Assembly: GCA_005893365.1 (NCBI GenBank)
Contig: VBPB01000358.1
Span: 1-7,054, forward strand
Length of the DNA stretch: 7,054 nt
Direction: 5' to 3'
Source of the DNA: Candidatus Eiseniibacteriota bacterium
GTDB taxonomy: Bacteria > Eisenbacteria > RBG-16-71-46
The notes beneath the pieces were generated by a model. It was given only the letters and a program-made list of their open reading frames with translations, was not told the origin of the DNA and made no database searches. Position numbers and translations under genes: made by a program. Of the stretch, positions 1 through 6,236 are shown one piece after another. The first letter of the stretch is position 1. Each line of letters begins with the position of its first letter.

Positions 1-351
1 CGCGCGCAGAGCGCGGGCCTCTTCACCATCGTCGATGTGACCGCCGTCGATGGGGGAGCGGGCGGCGTCGGCTCCCGCCCGCGGGTCACGGCCCTGAGCC
101 CCGTTCCGGCACGCGGGCGGCTCTCCATCGAGTACGTCATCCCTCGCTCGGGCCACGTCGAAGTGACGCTCTTCGACCTGCACGGGCGAGCGGTCGAGAA
201 CATCCTTGACGCGGAGCGCCCAGCCGGTCGAGGCGCCGTCGTCTGGAGCACGTCCATCGCGTCGCGCCGACTTCGCCCCGGCATCTACTTGATTCGCCTG
301 AGCGCCGTTGGGAGCACCGACACGCGAAGGCTGGTCGTGCTGGGAGACTGA
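1..351 (+). CDS. Secreted protein, C-terminal T9SS/FlgD-like sorting domain (5' partial)
   Basis: The frame is open from base 1 and closes at a TGA (349-351), so this is the last ~116 codons of a longer gene; the GTG at 37 is internal and not a likely start. The final ~85 residues have the pattern of a FlgD-like Ig / type IX secretion type A sorting domain. They begin with a 'TALSPVPARGRLSIEYVIP' strand, followed by 'VEVTLFDLHGRAV', an acidic/Gly linker, then 'LRPGIYLIRLSA' and a closing 'TRRLVVL' strand. In this family the domain sits at the extreme C-terminus of large secreted or surface proteins and directs export or anchoring. The functional part of the protein lies upstream of the window, so its activity cannot be stated. 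No hairpin terminator is evident after the stop. Confidence 0.85.
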   Translation, partial: RAQSAGLFTIVDVTAVDGGAGGVGSRPRVTALSPVPARGRLSIEYVIPRSGHVEVTLFDLHGRAVENILDAERPAGRGAVVWSTSIASRRLRPGIYLIRLSAVGSTDTRRLVVLGD

Positions 352-735
352 CGGGCGACGAGCGTGCTTCCAGTCATGGCTCCACGACTTCCGCGATCAG
401 CCGTCGGATGGCATTTGCGCCAAATTGACTTGGCCGGGCGGGACACTAGGGTAAAGTCCCGAGTCAGCCGTCAGGTAGTTCCCCGACGCCCCACCGGGTG
501 ATTCAACCCCAACGGTCGCCAGACCGATAACAGGGGCGTCGAGCAGTTTGTCCCCTGCGATGGTGTCGCCTCTGGTGGAGAGGGCAGGCCGCTCGTTCAT
601 CGCAACGGGCCGCCGGAACCCCGGCAGGTCGATCCCCCATTGCGCCGAGACGCGGCGCCATGTCCGCGTCGTGGCTTTCGACCACCCCTCGGGAACGCCG
701 GCGGCCCCACCAGGCCGAGGAAAGGAAATCCGCCC
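352..735. other. Intergenic region without a confident gene
   Basis: This 384-base stretch lies between the sorting-domain gene and the phosphoesterase. I see no RNA gene, no clear promoter hexamers and no strong terminator. Several frames are open because of the high GC content. The only one with non-arginine-rich, protein-like composition is on the minus strand (397-600, from an ATG at 600). It has no Shine-Dalgarno-like sequence I would trust and no family I recognise, so I do not call it a gene. The last ~20 bases carry the purine-rich ribosome binding site of the phosphoesterase. Confidence 0.5.
717..728 (+). promoter_or_regulatory. Ribosome binding site that sets the TTG start of the phosphoesterase
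   Basis: The purine run GAGGAAAGGAAA ends 7 bases before a TTG at 736. The spacing suits translation initiation, and starting there puts a complete signal peptide at the N-terminus. The more upstream TTG at 640 would add 32 Arg/Pro-rich residues before that signal and has no comparable purine run. Confidence 0.55.
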
Positions 736-1737
736 TTGGAACGCCATGCGCGCCACGCATGGGTGGGGACCACATGCATTCTCGCGAGCCTCGTCCTCGC
801 AAGTCCCGCCCCAGCCACCGACGAAATTCACAGAATCTTCACCGACGCCGCTTCCGTGCGATCGAGTGACACCCTGCAGACGCCCACCGCGACGCCGGCG
901 CCCCTAACGGCCGTGGTGGTGCCTCCGCTGGACCACGTGATCATCGTGGTGATGGAGAACCACGGCTACAGCCAGGTCAGCACCCTTCCCTACATCTCGA
1001 GTCTGATCCGCAGTTACACATCGTTCTCGCAATCGTACGCAGTGGCCCACCCGTCCGAACCGAACTACCTGGCGCTGTGGGCGGCCAGCACGCTCGGGCT
1101 CACCGACGACAGCTGTCCGCCGTCAGGATCGCCGTTCTCGGCCGAGAACCTGGGGCAGTCGTGCGAGGCGGCCGGGCTGACGTGGAAGTCGTACTGCGAG
1201 AACCTGACCTCGGTCGGGAGCACGGCCTGCTCCAGCCCGGACAACCTCTACAAGCGCAAGCACCACCCCTGCCCCGACTTCACGAACCTCGCCCATTCGC
1301 GCGAGTGTCCCTACGCTCAGTTCAGGGGCGACATCGCAGCCGGCAGGCTGCCAGCCCTGTCGTTTGTGGTCCCGAACATGTGCAACGACATGCACGACTG
1401 CTCGACCAGCACCGGCGACACGTGGTTGGCGAACAACATGCCGGCGATGATCTCGGCGGTGGGGCCGCTTGGGCTCGTGATCCTGACCTGGGACGAGGAC
1501 GACAGGAGCAGCGGGAACCACATCCTCACTGTGTTCGCGGGGCGGACGGTGAAGTCCAACTACGTCTGCTCGACCACGATCGACCACTACACCGTCGTGC
1601 GGACCATCTGCGACGTGCTCGGCCTCACCCCGTTCGGCAACGCATCATCCAAGACCACCCCCACCGACTTCTGGGAATATGCCGTCACGCCTGTACTCAG
1701 CCGTTCCTGGGGCGCCCTGAAGATCATCTACCGTTGA
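736..1737 (+). CDS. Secreted phosphoesterase / acid phosphatase-like protein
   Basis: A 333-residue protein of the phosphoesterase family that includes bacterial phospholipase C and AcpA-type acid phosphatases (Pfam PF04185). The TTG start at 736 is chosen for the GAGGAAAGG site upstream and for the signal peptide it creates: basic residues 2-7, hydrophobic core about 10-22, Ala-Pro-Ala site at 25-27. The mature protein carries the family landmarks in order: 'VVMENHGY' (71-78, Glu-Asn metal ligands), 'HPSEPNY' (105-111, holding the presumed Ser nucleophile), 'PNMCNDMHD' (213-221), 'TWDEDD' (251-256, acidic metal ligands) and 'DHYTVVRTICDVLGL' (from 283). These predict a metal-dependent hydrolase of phosphomono- or diesters acting outside the cytoplasm. 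Many cysteines in the mature part suggest disulfides. The precise substrate cannot be read from sequence. It appears monocistronic, with non-coding or relic DNA on both sides. Confidence 0.88.
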   Translation: MERHARHAWVGTTCILASLVLASPAPATDEIHRIFTDAASVRSSDTLQTPTATPAPLTAVVVPPLDHVIIVVMENHGYSQVSTLPYISSLIRSYTSFSQSYAVAHPSEPNYLALWAASTLGLTDDSCPPSGSPFSAENLGQSCEAAGLTWKSYCENLTSVGSTACSSPDNLYKRKHHPCPDFTNLAHSRECPYAQFRGDIAAGRLPALSFVVPNMCNDMHDCSTSTGDTWLANNMPAMISAVGPLGLVILTWDEDDRSSGNHILTVFAGRTVKSNYVCSTTIDHYTVVRTICDVLGLTPFGNASSKTTPTDFWEYAVTPVLSRSWGALKIIYR

Positions 1738-1759
1738 CTGTAGTCCGTGGTGTTCGTAG

Positions 1760-1855
1760 ATCGAAGCGAAGGACGGCCTTCTTGACTACTCGACCGAGCG
1801 GCAGGTCATTGTGTCCACGCATTCGCCGTACTTCCTGCCGCTGGAAGCCCTCGGC
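1760..1855 (+). pseudogene. Relic of an AAA/SMC-like ATPase (C-terminal H-loop segment)
   Basis: About 32 codons right after a TAG (1757-1759) read as 'LLDYSTERQVIVSTHSPYF' and 'LPLEAL'. The core 'QVIVSTHSPYF' (1802-1834) is characteristic of the strand and H-loop that follow Walker B in RecF/OLD-like and other SMC-type AAA ATPases. No Walker A, signature or Walker B sequence is present, and no start codon or ribosome site precedes it. The frame then runs into Arg/Cys-rich sequence and stops at 1940-1942. I read it as a leftover from a deleted ATPase gene of the type found in phage-defence and repair loci. The match is short, so chance similarity is possible, but the motif is distinctive. Confidence 0.5.
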
Positions 1856-1867
1856 TGTGGTGTGCGA

Positions 1868-1917
1868 GTCAGCCCCGCGCGCCGGCGGAATCCCTGTTCC
1901 GGCTGCCGCAGATGGCG
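1868..1917 (+). repeat. Imperfect direct repeat, copy A (upstream of the YkgJ-like gene)
   Basis: This copy shares GTCAGCYCCG at its left, then GCCRGCG-GAAT-CC, then GTTCCGGYTGCCGCRGA (1896-1912, 15 of 17 matching) with copy B at 2532-2593. The copies are in the same orientation and differ by a ~11-base insertion in B plus single-base indels. A weaker match (GGCTCT-ATT) may extend both copies to the right. The pair brackets the YkgJ-like gene. The function is unknown. Confidence 0.45.
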
Positions 1918-1999
1918 TCATGTACGCATATCGAGGCTCTGATTGAGCCAAGAGTTCACAGCCCTTTCATCGGGCGGCACAATCCGCCATTCTCCCCGC

Positions 2000-2515
2000 A
2001 TGAAACCGAGCCTAACGGACACCCTGTGCACGCGGTGCGGGCTGTGTTGCGATGGCTCCTTGTTTGGCGACGTCGAGCTGGTCGGCCCGGGGGAGGCGAC
2101 GCGGCTCGAGATCATGGGGCTGGAGATCGATGACAATCAAGCCGACGGCGATCTGCTGTTGCAGCCGTGCGCCGCGTTGCAGGGGAGACGGTGCGGCATC
2201 TACGCGCATCGCCCGAAGTGTTGTCGAAGCTTCGAGTGCCGGCTACTGGAGGACGTGCGGAGCGGCGCGGTGAGTGTCGTCCGGGCCGCGGACGAGATCG
2301 CAGAGGCGTTGAAGCGGATTCGACGGGTGAAGGAGTTGCTGGCGCGGTTGGGGGAGCGCGACGATGGTCTGCCCCTGAGAGAACGCTGCGCCGAAGCGCT
2401 GGCTAGGGAAGCTGATGCCCCTCACGAGATGAAGCGGAAGCGTGCCGAGCTGAAAGCCGCGATGTCCGCCGTCGAGACGTCGATCCGGAAGACATTCCTT
2501 GGTGGAGGAGGATAG
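2000..2515 (+). CDS. YkgJ-family cysteine-cluster protein
   Basis: A 171-residue cytoplasmic protein of the YkgJ/CxxCxxCC family (Pfam PF03692), proteins thought to bind a metal ion or Fe-S cluster and of mostly unknown function. The first cluster, C-x2-C-x2-C-C, is at residues 10-17. The second group is Cys57, Cys65, Cys74-Cys75 and Cys80 in 'RCGIYAHRPKCCRSFECRLL'. Family members usually show this 'C.I...RP..CR.F.C' pattern. The C-terminal ~90 residues are charged and probably helical or coiled-coil. I prefer the ATG at 2000 because it puts the cluster near the N-terminus as in relatives. A TTG at 1943 with a GAGG six bases upstream would add 19 residues, whereas the ATG has no visible Shine-Dalgarno, so the start is uncertain. 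Stop TAG at 2513-2515. It converges with the HEAT gene to its right. Confidence 0.8.
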   Translation: MKPSLTDTLCTRCGLCCDGSLFGDVELVGPGEATRLEIMGLEIDDNQADGDLLLQPCAALQGRRCGIYAHRPKCCRSFECRLLEDVRSGAVSVVRAADEIAEALKRIRRVKELLARLGERDDGLPLRERCAEALAREADAPHEMKRKRAELKAAMSAVETSIRKTFLGGGG

Positions 2516-2531
2516 AGGTCTCCAGTAGGAC

Positions 2532-2593
2532 GTCAGCTCCGTCGCCCCGGCCCGCCGCCAGCGAGAATTCCGTTCCGGTTGCCGCGGAGGTCG
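2532..2593 (+). repeat. Imperfect direct repeat, copy B (downstream of the YkgJ-like gene)
   Basis: This is the partner of copy A at 1868-1917, located 16 bases after the YkgJ stop, in the gap between two convergent genes. The best-conserved block is GTTCCGGTTGCCGCGGA at 2572-2588. A 7-bp inverted repeat, CCGCCAG (2555-2561) with CTGGCGG (2599-2605), overlaps it, but with a 37-base loop it is not a convincing terminator. Confidence 0.45.
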
Positions 2594-2634
2594 CCGCACT
2601 GGCGGAGATTCGCGCGTCGGCTCTATTCGTTTTG

Positions 2635-3144
2635 TCAGGCCGAACGGTCTAGTGACCCCAAGACCGCTGCCACGTCGCGGGGACGTGAACCCTTGAGTTT
2701 TCGCAAGCCATCCTTCACGATCCACTTGGTGTGCGGGTCACTCGAACGCGCCCACTGCCGACAAATGCTGAGCACGAAATCGGGATGCTTGCCGCTTGCG
2801 TTCCGAAGCACGTTGGCGACGGACTTCTTGACGTACAACTCGGGATCGGCATGAAGCGTTTCGAGCACGGGCCGGACGGCTTCGGGATCTACCTTGACCA
2901 TGCCCCGCAGGCCCTCACTCGCCGCGCGCCGGACATTCGCGTCACGGTCCCTGGCCCACCGGCGCGCCGCCTGAAGGACCGCGGCCGGATGGCGCTTGCC
3001 GATCTCGACGAGTGCCGTGGCAGCCACTTCGCGCGTTTGCCACTGGTCGCTCGCTGCCAGCCTCCTGAGCTCTGGGAATACGGCATCGGGTTCGATTCGG
3101 CCTCGGGCGAGAAGCCCCTTGATGTCCTGAATCTTCGTGATCAC
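2635..3144 (-). CDS. HEAT-repeat protein related to DNA alkylation repair (AlkC/AlkD-like) proteins
   Basis: A 169-residue, all-helical HEAT-like repeat protein. Motifs recall the DNA alkylation repair superfamily (Pfam PF08713): 'WQTREVAATALVEIGKR' (35-51), 'WARDRDANVRRAASEGLRG' (62-80), 'YVKKSVANVLRN' (103-114) and 'WIVKDGLRKL' (140-149). In AlkC/AlkD such repeats wrap DNA and expose Trp, Asp and Arg residues that help release alkylated purines. This protein is shorter than the usual 220-370 residues, so it may lack N-terminal repeats and could be a repair accessory protein or a paralogue. The GTG at 3144 is the only usable start: upstream the frame reads eight sense codons back to a TAG (3169-3171) with no start codon and no clear Shine-Dalgarno. 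The conserved-looking residues before the GTG hint at N-terminal truncation next to the recombinase module. Role in repair is inferred. Confidence 0.72.
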   Translation of the reverse strand: MITKIQDIKGLLARGRIEPDAVFPELRRLAASDQWQTREVAATALVEIGKRHPAAVLQAARRWARDRDANVRRAASEGLRGMVKVDPEAVRPVLETLHADPELYVKKSVANVLRNASGKHPDFVLSICRQWARSSDPHTKWIVKDGLRKLKGSRPRDVAAVLGSLDRSA

Positions 3145-3244
3145 TTCAAGCCCGATCTTGGTTTCGGCCTAACAAGTGGTGGATGGTTCGGTGTAGCCGA
3201 ATTGCTCGCCGACCCATCGAAGTTGGCCGCGCTCACGCCCGATC

Positions 3245-3249
3245 AGGAG
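3245..3249 (+). promoter_or_regulatory. Ribosome binding site of the HTH gene
   Basis: AGGAG sits 9 bases before the ATG at 3259 and supports that start over the weaker TTG at 3202. Confidence 0.5.
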
Positions 3250-3258
3250 CGGCGCCTC

Positions 3259-3531
3259 ATGACCGAGCTCGAGGCGGTTGTCGGCCAGGCGCACCACGTG
3301 CCGCCGGCCCCGGCCCTCGCTGCCCCGCCGCCCGCCTGGAGCGAGGCCGACCTGCTGACGGTCGACGAGGCGGCGGCGATGCTGCGGGTGTCGCCGCGGT
3401 GGCCCTACCGGCAAGCCGCAACGCTCCCGTTTGCCCGCAAACTGGGCCGGAAGACGCTTCGATTCTCGTGCTCCGGGCTCGCTCGCTGGCTGACAACAAG
3501 GCGCTATGACTCAGGCGCGCACCCAAGGTAA
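3259..3531 (+). CDS. Excisionase-like helix-turn-helix DNA-binding protein
   Basis: A 90-residue protein. After a Pro/Ala-rich linker it carries a MerR/excisionase-type HTH (HTH_17, Pfam PF12728): 'LLTVDEAAAMLRVSPRWPYR' followed by 'LPFARKLGRKTLRFS', with a C-terminal 'GLARWLTTRR' helix. Such proteins bind attachment-site DNA and steer integrase towards excision or regulate it. The ATG at 3259 has an AGGAG 9 bases upstream. Yet in-frame residues before it ('VAELLADPSKLAAL', about 3193-3234) look like the N-terminus of relatives, so a TTG at 3202 may be the true start, or the original start has been lost. The stop TAA (3529-3531) is 3 bases from the integrase ATG, so the two genes are almost certainly co-transcribed. 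'SPRWPYR' has Pro where Leu or Val is usual, a possible mark of decay. Confidence 0.75.
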   Translation: MTELEAVVGQAHHVPPAPALAAPPPAWSEADLLTVDEAAAMLRVSPRWPYRQAATLPFARKLGRKTLRFSCSGLARWLTTRRYDSGAHPR

Positions 3532-3534
3532 GAC

Positions 3535-4702
3535 ATGGACCGTCCACAGGTGCAGGCGGCAGGGGAGGAGCGGATCGTGACCCAGGTGGTGCAGTTGGCC
3601 AAGCCGGAGCAGCGGGTCCGTGGCCCCCGCGGCCTGGGTCGGGCCTACCGGCGGCGCAGCACCTACTGGATCCAATACTACGACCACGGGCGGTTGATCC
3701 GCGAGTCGACGGGGTCTCCCAAGCCCTCCGCCGCGGCGAAGCTCCTCAAGCGCCGCCTGGGCGAGATCGGGCAGGGGCGGCTCGGTCCGGCCGCCGAGCG
3801 CACGACCCTCGACGACCTCGCCCAGATGATCTTCGACGATTACCGGGTCAACGGCAGGAAGTCGCTCGACCGGGTGCAGCGGGCGGTCAAGCACCTGAAG
3901 GGCTGCTTCGGCCGGGCGCGGGCGGTGGAGATCACCCCGGACCGGGTCTCCGCCTACATCGCCTCCCGGTTGCCGGTGGCCAAGCCTGCCACCATCCGGG
4001 CCGAACTGGCCGCCCTGGGCCGCATGTTCACGCTCGGGGAGCGGGCCGGGAAGGTGCCCCATCGGCCGCACTTCCCCTCGATCGAGGTCCGCAACACGCG
4101 CTCGGGGTTCTTCGAGGCGGCGCAGCTCACGGCGGTGCTGGACCAGCTGCCGGCCGACCTGCGAGTCCTGATTGAGTTCGTGGCGCTCACCGGCTGGCGG
4201 ATCGGCGAGGCGCGGCCGCTCCAGTGGCGGCAGGTCGACCTGGACGCGGGCACGGTGCGACTGGAGCCCGGCACCACCAAGAACGACGAGGGCCGGATGT
4301 TCCCGATCTCCGCCTGGCCGAGGTTGGAGGCGCTGTTGCGCGGCCAGCGGGAGCACACCTCGGCCCTGGAGCGCGGGGAAGCCGATCCGGTGCCTCCACG
4401 GGGCGTGGCGGGAGGCCTGCAAGCGGGCGTGCGTGCCCGGGCGCTTCATCCACGACCTGCGGCGCACGGCGGTGCGCAACTTCGAACGGGCCGGGGTGTC
4501 GCGCTCGGTGGCGATGATGCTCTCGGGCCACAAGACCGAGAGCATCTGCCGGCGCTACGCGATCGTCTCGGAAGCGGATCTCGCCGAGGGCGTGCGGAAG
4601 GTCGCGGCGCTCAGGCCGCTGGATCCAAGCGAGCTGCGGCCGCCGCGGCACGGGGGGGAAGCCCCCAGGTCAGCCCTTCCCGCCCAGCGGCCAGTTGGTT
4701 AG
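3535..4702 (+). pseudogene. Tyrosine recombinase/integrase, frameshifted by an internal deletion
   Basis: A site-specific recombinase of the phage-integrase family (Pfam PF00589). The first frame (from ATG 3535, AAGG upstream) holds the N-terminal region, the SAM-like core-binding domain (about residues 90-165) and the start of the catalytic domain. It includes the first catalytic Arg222 in 'TGWRIGEA' and the Lys of 'GTTKNDEGR'. Near 4372-4381 the homology jumps to the next frame, which continues 'GKPIRCLHGAWREACKR', the HxxR box 'HDLRR' (4451-4465), 'LSGHKTESICRRY' with the nucleophile Tyr at 4556-4558, and ends at TAG 4700-4702. Relatives have about a dozen residues (an 'xTGxIxPWVFHR'-like stretch) between 'ALER' and 'GKPI'. 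They are missing here, so this is a deletion of roughly 38-40 bases, not a single-base slip. All catalytic residues survive but in two frames, so the enzyme should be inactive unless the assembly is wrong. Confidence 0.82.
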
Positions 4703-4753
4703 GTACCGCGCGGAGTTAGCGCACTGGCTCAAGCACGAACCAGGCGAACGATC

Positions 4754-5590
4754 TCACTTTCCGGTCCCCTTTCGCGCCAGGCCGATCGCCTCCTCAAGCG
4801 TCTCGCGCGGATCAAATGCGTAGAGACCGTACCGCTCATCGGTCGCGCCGGTCTTCGCCCGCAGCTCCTTCTCGTACTCGATGGCTTCCCGTGCGGCCTG
4901 CTCGAGTTCGGGGATAAGCGTGGAGTCCCCGAGCATGCCCAGCATGTAGATCGCGCAGGCACGCACCGCCAGGCTCTCGTCCCTGAGCCGGTGCTCCGCA
5001 ACGTCCTTCAGTCGGCGATCCCGTACGCTGGCTAGCCACAGCAGCGCCTCCTGCCGGATCTTCGCGTTCCGATGTCCGGCGAGGGTCCGGAGTGTCGCTA
5101 CCCCGCGTGGATCACCAGCTGAGGCCAGGACGCCGCCGGCCAGCACTGCGGTCATCGAGTCGGGGTCTTCGAGTAGGCGTTGGAGCCGTCCCTGGACGCT
5201 CGCGAGGCCCTTGCGAGCGGCGATTGCCTGCAACGAATGCGCGGACTCCCAGCGCACGTCGAAGTCCTTCTTGGCATCACCCTGGCTGAGGAGCTCGACC
5301 AGCACCGGTATCGTGATCGCATCGTTATCGATGAGGCCGAGACCCACGGCTACGGCCTGCCTCACCACCGCGTCGGAATCATTCCGGTGACGCGCGATGA
5401 AGTGGGCGTACCGGGGCAGGCCGACCTTGCCCAGGGTGATCAGCAGCTCAGGCTTCCACTTGCCTTCGGTGACCGCCTCCGACATCGCCTTGGAGTGGGT
5501 GTAGTCCGCGAGGTCGTGGATGGCGGCGAGCACGCTGTTCTCGCAGAACGGATCGAACGGACGTCCTTCCAGCTCCGAGGCTGGCGTCAC
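4754..5590 (-). CDS. HEAT-repeat protein, downstream part of a TGA-split gene
   Basis: A 278-codon frame made of about five HEAT/PBS-lyase-type helical repeats, for example 'VVRQAVAVGLGLIDNDAITI', 'VRWESAHSLQAIAA', 'KIRQEALLWLASVRDRRLKD' and 'AVRACAIYMLGMLGDSTLIP'. Such solenoids act as protein-binding scaffolds. The N-terminal 'RPFDPFCENSVLAAI' is loop-like and reads as the middle of a protein. The annotated start is a GTG at 5590 with no Shine-Dalgarno at proper spacing. The same frame continues upstream without another stop through one TGA (5609-5611) into the exported HEAT protein at 5609-5992, so the two are very likely one 412-residue protein interrupted by that TGA. On its own this part has no signal peptide and would stay in the cytoplasm. 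Stop TGA at 4754-4756. Confidence 0.7.
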   Translation of the reverse strand: MTPASELEGRPFDPFCENSVLAAIHDLADYTHSKAMSEAVTEGKWKPELLITLGKVGLPRYAHFIARHRNDSDAVVRQAVAVGLGLIDNDAITIPVLVELLSQGDAKKDFDVRWESAHSLQAIAARKGLASVQGRLQRLLEDPDSMTAVLAGGVLASAGDPRGVATLRTLAGHRNAKIRQEALLWLASVRDRRLKDVAEHRLRDESLAVRACAIYMLGMLGDSTLIPELEQAAREAIEYEKELRAKTGATDERYGLYAFDPRETLEEAIGLARKGTGK

Positions 5591-5598
5591 GGCCAGCC
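5579..5598 (-). promoter_or_regulatory. Perfect 7-bp hairpin just after the in-frame TGA
   Basis: On the minus strand GGCTGGC (5598-5592), loop CGTGAC, GCCAGCC (5585-5579). It starts 10 bases after the TGA at 5611-5609, and its loop holds the GTG used as start of the downstream frame. It could hide that start codon and couple the two frames. It also matches the general geometry of a bacterial selenocysteine insertion element: loop 17 bases after UGA, a G within the first two loop bases, short GC stem. Chance formation is plausible at this GC content. Confidence 0.4.
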
Positions 5599-5608
5599 GG
5601 CAACAGCC

Positions 5609-5992
5609 TCACTCCGCGCACTCGTGTTCGATTGGCCGTCCGCTCTTGGCCAAGTCGAGCAGTGGGAGGACAGCTTCACGCGCGTTGAGCTTCTCGAGGG
5701 TCCAAGCGATTTGCTCCCTCATATCGCCGTTGCACCTGTCCCACTGACCCGTCCGAAGGACTTCGATGAGTGCCGGGATGATCTGCGATCGTTGCTGCGG
5801 ATACGCCGCCAGGTCCTGGGCCGCGGCCGACGCCTTCTCAGAATCAGGGTCGCGGACATCCTGGAGTAGTCCCTTCACCACCTCCGTGCTGTCCTGACAC
5901 CATGCCGCGTTGGCGGTCAGAAGACCGATCGCCAGGAGCGCGAGCCACAGCGGGCGCCGGGCCGTCATCACGGCTGCAGCCTGGGGGTTCAT
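5609..5992 (-). CDS. Exported HEAT-repeat protein, upstream part of a TGA-split gene
   Basis: A 127-residue protein starting at ATG 5992, preceded at good spacing by an AGAGGAGAG ribosome site. The N-terminus is a signal peptide: Arg12-Arg13, hydrophobic 15-27, probable cleavage around Ala29-Ala30. The mature part has an Asp/Glu-rich helix pair and HEAT-like repeats ('SQIIPALIEVLRTGQW', 'REQIAWTLEKLNAREAVLPLLDLAKSG'). It ends abruptly in 'PIEHECAE' at TGA 5609-5611. The same frame then reads 'GCCRLAV' and runs on into the HEAT frame ending at 4754, with only this one stop between them. I think the two made a single periplasmic or surface HEAT scaffold of about 412 residues. Alternatives are two translationally coupled genes, UGA recoding, or a base-call error. 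Confidence 0.72.
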   Translation of the reverse strand: MNPQAAAVMTARRPLWLALLAIGLLTANAAWCQDSTEVVKGLLQDVRDPDSEKASAAAQDLAAYPQQRSQIIPALIEVLRTGQWDRCNGDMREQIAWTLEKLNAREAVLPLLDLAKSGRPIEHECAE

Positions 5993-5997
5993 GGTCT

Positions 5998-6005
5998 CTC
6001 CTCTT
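5998..6005 (-). promoter_or_regulatory. Ribosome binding site of the exported HEAT gene
   Basis: On the minus strand the purine run AGAGGAGAGACC leads into the ATG at 5992. This is the best Shine-Dalgarno match in the window and fixes the start, excluding the long Arg-rich in-frame extension upstream. Confidence 0.6.
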
Positions 6006-6054
6006 CTGCGGGTTGACCGCCGAACACGACGGGGCGTGCAAGCGAAGGCGAGGA

Positions 6055-6071
6055 GACGGGCGCGGCCCGTC
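6055..6071 (-). terminator. Perfect 7-bp inverted repeat in the gap between lipoprotein and HEAT genes
   Basis: GACGGGC / GCG / GCCCGTC forms a very stable hairpin about 165 bases past the lipoprotein stop and about 63 bases before the HEAT start. No T-run follows on either strand, so it is a weak candidate for an intrinsic terminator. It could also be an attenuator in the HEAT leader. Confidence 0.25.
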
Positions 6072-6120
6072 GTTGCAGAACCGCTGGCACGTCCGGAGCA
6101 GCCCAAGGATCGGAGGCCAG

Positions 6121-6136
6121 GCCCCTCGCGCGGGGC
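6121..6136 (-). terminator. 5-bp GC hairpin after the lipoprotein gene
   Basis: GCCCC / TCGCGC / GGGGC lies about 100 bases past the lipoprotein stop. It is short and lacks a U-tract, so terminator function is only possible. Confidence 0.15.
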
Positions 6137-6236
6137 AGGGTACATCTGCGGCCCATGGATGCAAGGGTCACCGTGTCGCTGTCCAGCTACTCGATCGGAG
6201 GAAGCGAGGCCGCGGCGATCGGCGTGTACACAGCCA

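Noticed and set aside
397..600. Minus-strand frame of 67 residues from ATG 600 with fairly protein-like composition.
   Set aside because: There is no recognisable family and no trusted ribosome site, and open frames are frequent at this GC content. Homology search would be needed before calling it.
640..735. In-frame extension of the phosphoesterase to a TTG at 640.
   Set aside because: The added 32 residues are Arg/Pro-rich, precede a complete signal peptide and lack a ribosome site, whereas TTG 736 has one.
3166..3173. GCCTAAC here and at 6899-6905 match the RYYYAAC/GTTRRRY core of integron attC sites, each just upstream of a minus-strand gene.
   Set aside because: No partner core site lies at attC distance, there is no R''-L''...L'-R' folding and no integron integrase. 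The 7-mer is short enough to recur by chance.
4365..4390. Programmed ribosomal frameshift in the integrase.
   Set aside because: There is no slippery heptamer, and conserved linker residues are missing, so a shift alone would not restore the protein.
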